Shown here piece by piece: positions 12,183-20,749 of a DNA stretch of 20,749 nt. Position numbers and translations under genes: made by a program. The notes below the pieces were generated by a model. That model was not told where the DNA came from and ran no database searches. It saw nothing but the letters and a program-made list of their open reading frames with translations. The first letter of the stretch is position 1. Each line of letters opens with the position of its first letter. The DNA is from Poronia punctata (lineage: Eukaryota; Ascomycota; Sordariomycetes; Xylariales; Xylariaceae): NCBI GenBank assembly GCA_022579005.1, contig MU401862.1:1-20749 (forward strand). The letters run 5' to 3'.

Positions 12183-12582
12183 TTATAATATTTATATGTT
12201 ATTATATAAGTTAATATATAAATACTTATTAATAATTAAATTAAATACTATATAAAATATTTGCTTATTATAATATATAGTTAGATTATAATAAACTTTT
12301 TTTTTTAAATACTAAAATTTTACTAGTTTATTATAAAAATAGTATAAATAAAGCAAAATTTACAAAAGCTAATATATAATTACTTTTATAATTTTTTATA
12401 AAAATAGTGTTAATTAGTTTATATTAATTAGGTTTTTTTGCAAAGTATAAACTTTAAGTATATAATAAAATAAGTAATTAACTTTAGCTTTTAAAATAAT
12501 TAAAAATATTTTAAACGTACTTATAGTATGTTAATTTATAGTTTATAATATTAAACTATGTATAATTATTAGTTTAAGGCAG

Positions 12583-12794
12583 CTTAATTAAAACTATAAG
12601 GTTATTACTTTTATAATTACATTTTTTAAATAATTTGTTTATAATAGTAAACTAGTTACTAGTATATTAGTATAATAATAATTAAGTTAACTTAATTAAA
12701 AATCTTAAGGTTACTACTAATATAATTATATTTTTTAAAGGCTTTGTTTATAGCAGTAAACAAATATTTAGTTTATTATTATAATAATATTAAA
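12583..12794. repeat. 108-bp direct tandem duplication
   Basis: Copy 1 (12583-12690) and copy 2 (12691 to about 12794) both start with CTTAATTAAAA and share the anchors AAGGTTA, ATAATTA, ATTTTTTAAA, TTTGTTTATA and AGTAAAC in the same order. Roughly four bases in five match over the first 70. Many mismatches are C/T or G/A (for example AATAATTT against AAGGCTTT), as expected if RIP hit the two copies independently. The period is a multiple of three, so a repeat-protein gene is conceivable but not shown. Confidence 0.7.
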
Positions 12795-13021
12795 ATAAAG
12801 TATGTAAGGTAAGTAAAAAGTATTTTACTTTTTAAATCTTTTTTAATAATTTGCTTTATAATAAAAAATTTTTAGCTACAAGTACTGCTTGCCTTAAGTA
12901 GCTTAAACTATAAATTCTTAGTAAGTTATATAGCAATATATATTTTATAGCTAAAGTTATTATCTTACAGTTTTTTTAGCATAGGACTTTTTATAGTTAA
13001 AGCTATTATTAACTTAGTTTT

Positions 13022-13690
13022 AGTTATTATATAACTTATATAATATCTAGGCATAAGTAATATATATTAATTGCTTATAACTAAAAAATATAAAGTCTGT
13101 TTATTAAAAGCTAGTAAATAGTATTATTAATAACTAGCGTTGCAAGCATAGTATTTATTTTAGTTAAAATAATAAGATTTGCTTAGTAATTGCTTAAATA
13201 TAACGTATAATAACTATAAAAAATTAAAAAAAGCAAGGTTTATTGTTTAAAGTAACGTAAATAGCATTATATACAAACTATTTTATTATATAATTTGCTT
13301 TTATATAAGGTTTAGGTAATATAAAATTATAAGTAATATATAGTTGTTATAAGTAATTAAAACTAACGGTGTTTAGTTTTTAAAATTATATAATTAGTAA
13401 TATAAGCTAAGGTTTTTAGCAAAAAGTTTGTTTTATAGTATAGTTTACTTTTATATAAAGATTAAGTAATATAAAATTATAAGTAATATATAGCTGCTGT
13501 AAATAAGCAAAAGTAGCGTTGTTTAGTTTTTAAAATTATATAAGTAATAATATAAGTTAAAGTTTTTAATATAAAATTTGCTTTTTTTATATAGTTTTAA
13601 TTATAAGTTATTATAGTTAATATATATTAGTTATTAAATACTAAAAAGAAGTTAGGTTTATTTTTTAAAATTATATAAACTATGTTGTTT
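13022..13690. repeat. Degenerate tandem array, units about 135-150 bp
   Basis: The clearest pair is 13301-13450 and 13451-13600: the first 43 bases differ at only three positions and the period is exactly 150. A shared second anchor, GTTTAGTTTTTAAAATTATATA, is at 13371 and 13521. Weaker units can be followed left (anchors near 13055/13099 and near 13238) and right (anchor near 13656, 135 bases on from 13521). So about five units are present, the outer ones diverged and with small indels. The region just left (12880-13020) may hold one more. Spacings vary (139, 133, 150, 135), not always by multiples of three. It may be a decayed minisatellite, a transposon-internal repeat, or a repeat-domain gene killed by RIP; I cannot decide. 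Confidence 0.65.
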
Positions 13691-13794
13691 ACTAAGATTT
13701 TATACATTTTTTATTTTTTAATTTTAAAGTAGTTAAAAGTAAAATAATAAGTAATACTATAAAATAAGTTAAGTAAAAATAAAGATAATTATAA

Positions 13795-13809
13795 ATATAT
13801 ATATATATA
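13795..13809. repeat. AT dinucleotide microsatellite
   Basis: About seven and a half alternating AT units just right of the tandem array. Simple slippage repeat. Confidence 0.85.
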
Positions 13810-16800
13810 AAAATATATTTTAAGTATTTTGTGTTTTATTATTAATAAAATATATTTTTAGTATAATATAAATTTAATTTTAAGTATACTTATACTAAAA
13901 TTATATTAACTTTAAAAAAGTTATAGTTAATATAAAATTATATAAAAATGCTATTTTATTTATATTTTATAATACTTTATTATTATTAACAGCGTTATAA
14001 GTTATAATATTAAAACTTTTTAATTAATTTAAAGCTTTTTTATATTTTTAAAGTATGTGCAAGTTAAAATAATAAGCAAGATTTATAAAAGTAAAGATGT
14101 TTAAGCTGTTTTTTATTGTTAATTTTAATAGTTAAACGTATATACTTATAAATATACTTTTTTTTATTTTCTTGCTGCTAATATTAACGTAAGCTTTTTT
14201 ATAAATTTAACTTTAAGCTTTATAGTATATAATAAAAAAAGTTAGTATAAGTGCTAGCTTAAATTTTAAAAATAGTCTAGTTAATAAACCTTAGGTAGTA
14301 GCTTTACTTAGGCTTTGTACGTAAAAACTATGTAAAAAAACTAGCAAAATACTAAAAAGTAAATTAAAAAAGCAAATATGCTTTATTATACTTAATAATA
14401 TAAAGCAAGCTTATAAAGGTTTAGTTACTACTATAATTTTAAAGCTTAATTTATATATATACGCATTAAAATTAAGTAAAAATCCTTATACTTTATATTT
14501 AGTACTATTAACAACTTTAAAACTTTAAAATTTGTTTTTAGTAATAAATATTAATATGCTATATATAAGTAGTAAATAAGCTAGGATTTTTATTAAACTA
14601 TTGTTTATATAAAAAAATGCTTTTTTTAACGCTTTATTGCAGTTTGCTTATTTAGCTAGTTTATACTTAGCTAAAAATATAAATAATAATTGTTTTTAGC
14701 ATTTAGCAAATTATATAGCACTTTAAAAATTAAAGCTATAGTAAATTTAGTTTAAAAAGATTATAGCTTTTATATTTTTATTTAAATTTACTATTTTAAA
14801 ACTTATAAGCTTTTTATTAAAGTAGTAAATATTGTTGCTTATTTATTATTTTATATATAGTTTTTTAAGCAATGCTTTATATAAAGCATTATTATTTTGC
14901 ATTTATTAATTTAATATAATTATAGTAGTAAACTTTTATTATAATTAAAATCTTATATATTATTTATTTTTTTTTATCTTTTTTTTTATATTATAAAACT
15001 TTTTTTTTGTTTTAAACTACTTATTAAGCAACGTTAGCAAAGATAAAAAAACAAAAGATGTGCTTTATACTAGACTAAACTAGTAAAAATTACTATAAAA
15101 AATAATTATAAGTATAGCTTTAAAGTTTTTATGTTTTTATTTTCTTATGCGCTATAATTATAAATATATATTATATAGGTTTACGCTAAATATTATGCTA
15201 TACTTATTAATAATTAAAATGTTTTTTAATTGCTATATTTAACGTTTTTTTTTTTAAAGTAGCAGCCTTTGTTAGCGCTATTAAACTTAATATTTTATTT
15301 AATTTTAAAACTTAAAACTAAATAAAACGTAGTACTATTAATGTTTGCTTTTATAAATTTTAATGTAGTAGTAAGGCATATTTAATATTGCTGCCCTTTT
15401 TATTTTAACGCTAATATTAAGGCTTTAATAACCTTGCTTTTTTTAGTGTTGCCTTTTTTAAATAAATAAAAAAATAGTTGCAGCTTAGTAGTACTAAAAG
15501 TATTTTAGTTAATTATAGTATAACTTGCGTTAAAATTATTAGTATTATAGTATATATTAATAAAATTAAAGTAGTATAGCATAGTATATAAAGCATATTG
15601 TTGCTTTTTATTTAGTTATTGTTTTTTTATTATTTATTTTTTAATAGTTTTTTATAATATATTAAGTTTTAAAAAGATTTTAATTTTAGTAAAAATTTTA
15701 GTGTTTATAAGTATAAATCTAACTATAGTTTTTTGCAGTTTAAAAAGTTTGCTAAATAAATCTTTAATATAGTTAATTAAGTTGTTATTATTTAGTAGTT
15801 TTTAATTATTCTATTATAAATATAACTATATAAAATTTTTTACATTATTTATGTTTACTATATGTTTATTTATAAAAAAACAGTTTAATTTTTTTAATTT
15901 ATTTTGCTACCTAGACCTTGCATTTTTTAACGTAATATTAGTAGCTTTAAAACTATAATTATAGTTTTTTAAATTGCTGTTTTTTTAAAGTATATTATAA
16001 TATATTTCGGTTTCTTTGCACTTAAAATAATCTTAAACTAAGGGTTTAATTAATTAGCATATATATAGCCTATTTATTATTATAATAAGTTTAAATATAA
16101 AAATACTATAAAAGGCAGTTTATATAATTATATTTTTAATTGCTAATTAAAATTAGTTAAAGCAGTTTTAATAAGCTAAATTATTAACTTTATTTTTTAA
16201 ATTAACGTTATTTTATAGTATAATATTAAAATATAGTTGCTTTTTTTTAGCATGTTTATTAACTTTAAAACTTTACTATAGCCTATTTTGTTTTGCGTTT
16301 TTTTTAAATTTTGCAAAAAGTTTAAAGTTTAAATTTATAAATTATATATAAGTAAATAAACTAGATTTTTTTTCTTTTTACATATAAATTAGGTTTATAA
16401 ACTTATTATTAATAAATTCTTTTTATAAAACAAACAGTTTAAGTTTAAAAATAATAAACTACTTATAAAAACTATTTATACTTTTTATATTAGTAAGTAA
16501 TTTGCCTACTAAATAAAAAGTATACGTATTTATTAAAAAGACCTTTTAATAATAATTTAATATATTTAGTATAAAATAATAATAATTTTATATTTATTTT
16601 CGTTTTAGCTTTTTAGCAATTAATATATATAAAGCATAATTATATAAACATAATTATTTAAGCTTAAGGCTTTTAGTTTAGTATGCTTACAAAATGTTAG
16701 GTTTTATGCCTTTATTAGCATTAAAAAAGTACTGCTTTTTATTTATTTAATTGTTTTAATTTTTACTTAGTTCTTTTTAAATATAAACGTAAAAAGTTTT

Positions 16801-18730
16801 TTATAGTTACTATATAGTGCAATATAAGCTATATATATATATTAGTTACTACTTTAACTAAAAATAGTAATATATATTATATTTTAAAAGAAAATTTATA
16901 ACGTTTATTAATAATAATTTTTTATTAGTAAAAATCTAATTTATAATATAAATTATAAAACTTTATATAGCAAATTTAGCATTATTTTTTTTAAAAAACA
17001 TTAGTTTTATTTTAAACATATTATAATAAGCAAGCACTAATATATATTTTTAATATATAAGTAATTTTAATTTTATAGCGTAATTTATAATATAATATAA
17101 TAATAAGTAAGTTTATAAATTTAAAACAATAAAAGTAAAATTATAGTTATGCTATAACGTAGTAGCAATTGTTTTATTTTATTAAGCAACCTTTTAGTTT
17201 AATTATATAATTTATAATATTTTATTATAAATATATATACGTTTTACTAGCGCTTATAAACAACTAAAGCAATACAGTTTTTTATTTATTATTTTAGCTA
17301 TTTCTTTTATATAAACAAGCTTGCATTTATATATTTATATAAAGGCTGCAACTATTTTTGCTTTTATTTCTAAGCATTTTTTTATTTTTTATATAAAATT
17401 TTTTAAACTTAAATTAAGCTTGCGTTTTTGCTACCTTAGTAGTATAAAAGCTTAATTTACTAATATAAATAGATTTTTTTTAAATTAATTATTTACTTAG
17501 TTATAAAAGCGCTAAACAAAATTAAAATCTTTTAAAAAAAAGATCTTAGTTATAATATTAATAATGTTAATATTTTTAAAAAACTATAATATACTATATA
17601 AGTAAAAAGCTTTATAACTATTTATTTTAATTATATTAAAGTATTTATTAATTAAACTAAATACGCTTTTTATATTATATATATATATAAGTTTTTTAAA
17701 AAATGCCTAAATATGCATATAAAACTAAATAACTATAAAGACAAGGTTTTATATAGCTTGCTTAAGCGCTACTTTTGCAACTTTTAATAATTTTTAAGCA
17801 ATTAAATCTTTTTTACGCTTATAATACGCATTGCTATAAAATATATTATTTATTTTTAGCTTTATAAAATTACTTAAATTATTAAAGTTTAAAGTAAACT
17901 AAATAGCAAGTAAACTATAAGCTATAATAAAACTTTATATTATAACTTTTTACTATAATTTCTTTTTATTAAAAAGTAAAAGCTATTTGCTAAACATTTA
18001 AACTTTTTTTAATAATTATTATATATAATAAAACAATTTACTATTTTTATTTAGTTTTTTAAAAAACGCTTTATATAATTTTTTTTTAGTAAAAAACTAA
18101 CAAATATTAATAACAATATTAAATAAGGTCTTTTTTGCCTAGGCTTTACTAATTTAACTATTTATTAATTTAATTATTTAATTTAATATAAAAAAAAAGA
18201 AAATAGGGTATATAGCAGTATAGGCACTATATTAGCATAGTTTAATTATAGCCTATTTAATATAGTATTAGCAAAGTTAATATAATATTTTATAAAATAG
18301 TAATTTAAAAAATATACGTTTTAAGCTTATAGTTTTTTTTAAAAAAGCAATATGTTTTATTAAATTTATTTACGTTAATATTTAAAAAACTATTAAGTTT
18401 ATATAAAAACAACTTTATAAAAGCTAATAAGAAAAATTGCGCATTAATAAAGTTTTATATATTAGTTTTAAATATTATATAAAAGTATTTTGTTTTTTTT
18501 AAAGTAGCATATATAAATTTAATCTTTTTTATATTAAAAGCTTTTATAGCGTATATAGCAAAAAAACCTAAAGCTTTATATTTTTTAAAGGCTTTTTTAG
18601 TGTTTAAAAAAGAACTAGTATTAAAAAAAACATTTATAGCATAATTATATTTATTATTATTATTAAAAATATTTAATTTAATAATAAAGTAAAAATTTAG
18701 TATATACTTTTAATATAAGTAAAAGTAAAC
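13810..18730. other. Gene-free RIP-mutated DNA, right stretch
   Basis: No discrete gene, RNA or array recognised apart from the less-mutated patch at 15901-16045 and a TTA trinucleotide run of five units at 18651-18665. Frames on both strands are densely stopped. Old transposon copies are likely, but would need alignment to other copies in the genome. Confidence 0.55.
15901..16045. other. Patch of less-mutated sequence
   Basis: Contains words rare elsewhere in the block: CTACCTAGACCTTGCA near 15906, TTTCGGTTTCTTTGCAC at 16006-16022 and CTAAGGGTTT near 16037. TCG and CTAG-type steps survive here. It may be a boundary between two differently aged repeats or single-copy DNA between them. No gene seen. 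Confidence 0.35.
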
Positions 18731-18774
18731 TATATAATATTTATATTATATGTTTATATAATATTTATATTATA
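18731..18774. repeat. 20-bp perfect direct repeat, period 24
   Basis: The same 20-mer, TATATAATATTTATATTATA, lies at 18731-18750 and 18755-18774, separated by TGTT. Each copy is itself nearly palindromic, so cruciform folding is possible. Identity despite heavy mutation around it suggests a recent local duplication, though low complexity makes chance similarity easier. Confidence 0.8.
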
Positions 18775-20568
18775 ATTTAAAACGTTAAATTATATACTGT
18801 TTTTATTTAATTTAGTTAACAGCTTTTTTGCTAAAACGTAACCTAAACGTTTTATAGCTTTAGTATTAGTATTAAGTATAATAATAATGTTATTTAATAA
18901 TATTTAAAAAATAAACTTTTTTTTAAATATAAAAGCGTTTTAAAAGTTGTTATTAATTTATATATTTTTATATAAATAATTATTTAAGCAAAGCTATATA
19001 AGCATATGCATTATTATTTTCTTTTAAAAGCTTAAGTAAAGAAAAAGATTATGTTTAATAAGCTAGTTTAACTTAACTTATATAACTTTTATTTTATTTT
19101 TTATATTTTTAATAAAATATAGCAATATTTTACTAATAATAAAAATATTATTTATAAAAACTATAATATAACTTTTGCTTTATTAATAAAATAAGTTACT
19201 TAGCTAAAAATTTGTTAGCTTTATAAAAAATTTTATAATTTAACTAAATATATAGCTAATAAAAATAAACCGTTTTTTTAATAAATAAAAAAATTTAATT
19301 TTTTTTAGCTATAAATATTTATAAAAAATTTTTAATATGTTTAAGTAATAAGTAAAAAGTATTTTGCTTTTTTTTACTTTAGTGCTATATATATTGCATA
19401 TATAAGTATTCTTAGTAAGTAAAAAGCATTATATATAATTTAATTTATAAAAGCTTAAAAAATTAATATTTAAAAAATTATGTTTTAAAAAGTTAAAAAC
19501 ACTACTAAAAAAAGATTTTTAGTTTTAAAAGCTTAAATACTTTATTAGTATTTAAATTTAGCATAACTTATACTACTTTAGTAAAAAATAGTTATTACTA
19601 AGTTTTTACTAAAATTTATAAATATAATTAGCTTTTTATAATATAAAAACTATATTTATAAACTTTATATTTATAAATAATTGCAGTTTTTTTGTAAATT
19701 TAGCGTTTTTAGTAATAATAAATTAAGTAGCAGCTGCTGCAGCTTTTTTAAAAGTTAAACTATATAAAAAATTGTTTTATTTAGTATATAAGCTATTATA
19801 TACAACACTATAATTAAAAATTGCACGTTTGCGCTTATAAGTTAAAATAAAAAAAAGTTTTATAACTATAAATAAAGTAGTAATATAAAAAGCAGTAAAA
19901 AACAAGGTTAACGCAGCACCTAAACAGTTTTGTTAGCTTTTTTTACTTACAAGTATAATATTTAAAACATAAAAAATATAATAAAGCTATTTTTTATTTT
20001 TATTTAAAAACATATAATATTTATAAATAAAACTTATTATTATTTAATATAGTACTTAATAGTAAATAGTATATAAACTAATTTAAAAATTATATATTTA
20101 TATTAATAATATTATAATAAATAATAAGTTTGCTATAAATAAAGGGTAAGTAAAATATTAAAAAAAAATTTTAAATTAAAATATAATATAAAATAAAATT
20201 AATATAATTTTCTTATACTTTAACCTGCTTTTTTTTATAATACAACTTTACTAAAACAAGTTTATAATAAGCATAATTTTAAAAATTAAGCTAAACTAAA
20301 ACTATTTTATTTTTAATATAAATAAAATAATATAAATAACTAGTTAACACTTTTTGTTTAATATAACACTAAAATAAAATATATTTTATTAAAATATATA
20401 TTTAAATAAAAATAATAACTGCTAAAGCATTAAAAACCTATTTAATAACATTATTTGCTTTATAGTATTATAGGAATTAAAATTATTAAATTTTTTTTTT
20501 ATTAACTTAACTAAAATAATTTTAATATTAGTTGCTTTGTTTAGCTTAAATAATATTAAAGTTAATAC

Positions 20569-20621
20569 TTTTTTTTTTTACTACTGCCCTTTTTGCTTTA
20601 TTTCCTTTTTTTTTTCTTTAT
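20569..20621 (-). repeat. Pyrimidine-rich patch near right end
   Basis: T-runs with CTGCCC, CTTTATTTCC and TTTCTTT, i.e. TC and CC steps that the block otherwise lacks. The minus strand is purine-rich in its right half, the opposite strand to the tracts at 8594 and 8958. Probably simple-sequence DNA that offers no CpA to RIP; no function evident. Confidence 0.45.
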
Positions 20622-20749
20622 AAGTAAAAAAAGCAATATTAAAAAACTAAAATATATATAATTTAACTTATTTTATTAATAAATTAAAGTATATAAAAGT
20701 AGTATATGTTATATAAATTAAAACTTAAAATAATTATATATACTAACTA

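Larger units (their letters stand above)
861..20749. other. RIP-saturated AT-rich block, no intact genes
   Basis: About 19.9 kb of uniformly AT-rich DNA. CpA and TpG are strongly depleted and TpA is in excess on both strands, the established mark of repeat-induced point mutation in Pezizomycotina (C-to-T at CpA in duplicated DNA). Stop codons TAA and TAG interrupt every frame at roughly the rate expected from composition, so no coding region can be called. Remaining C lies mostly in GCT, AGCT, ACT, ACG and GCA; remaining G mirrors this. By family knowledge such blocks are dead transposons, silenced as heterochromatin. I could not assign any part to a named element: reverse transcriptase, integrase and transposase motifs were looked for and none held up in a consistent frame. 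Confidence 0.8.

Noticed and set aside
13301..13600. Ankyrin-type repeat on the reverse strand (TPL...LLIILYYL-like reading)
   Set aside because: The unit is 50 codons instead of 33, and the conserved alanine and glycine positions cannot be recovered by C-to-T or G-to-A reversal at the needed sites.
13022..13690. CRISPR array
   Set aside because: Units are 135-150 bp and diverged along their whole length, with no short constant repeat separated by unique spacers.
861..20749. Mitochondrial genome or AT-rich protist (Plasmodium- or Dictyostelium-like) chromosome
   Set aside because: No mitochondrial genes, rRNA or tRNA appear in 20 kb. Loss is specific to the C contexts CA and TC on both strands, and an island of ordinary composition adjoins, which fits RIP rather than genome-wide AT bias.

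Overview
The window has no intact gene that I can support. It is about 20.7 kb of extremely AT-rich DNA, roughly 8-25% GC in lines counted by hand. Its pattern is that of a filamentous ascomycete (Pezizomycotina) repeat block saturated by repeat-induced point mutation (RIP). CpA and TpG are strongly depleted on both strands, TpA is in excess, and every frame on both strands is broken by TAA/TAG at short intervals. I saw no TGA after about position 860. The organism call is inference from this signature plus the CCTAGG/ACCTAGGTA-type motifs in the island near the left end, which are common in intergenic DNA of such fungi; no gene is available to confirm it.

Layout: 1-150 is AT-rich edge. 150-860 is an island of nearly ordinary composition (about 35% GC in its best line) that keeps CA, TG, GA, TC, TCA and TGA; it holds two short inverted repeats, a TA microsatellite and no convincing gene. 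From about 861 to the end runs one mutated block, presumably old transposons and duplicated DNA now too degraded to classify by eye. Visible structure inside it: two 45-nt pure purine tracts on the same strand (8594-8638 and 8958-9002), a 108-bp tandem duplication (12583-12794), a degenerate tandem array of roughly 135-150 bp units (about 13022-13690), small direct repeats and microsatellites, and a few short patches that kept unmutated-looking sequence.

The most notable observation is the mutation signature. In the block C is lost not only before A (classic RIP) but also after T: TpC/GpA is about six-fold rarer than ApC/GpT in a hand-counted 300-base sample, while GCT, AGCT, ACG and many GCA/TGC sites survive. 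Nothing here acts as an expressed pathway. The likely role is constitutive heterochromatin, an AT-rich isochore or possibly part of a regional centromere; the last is speculation.
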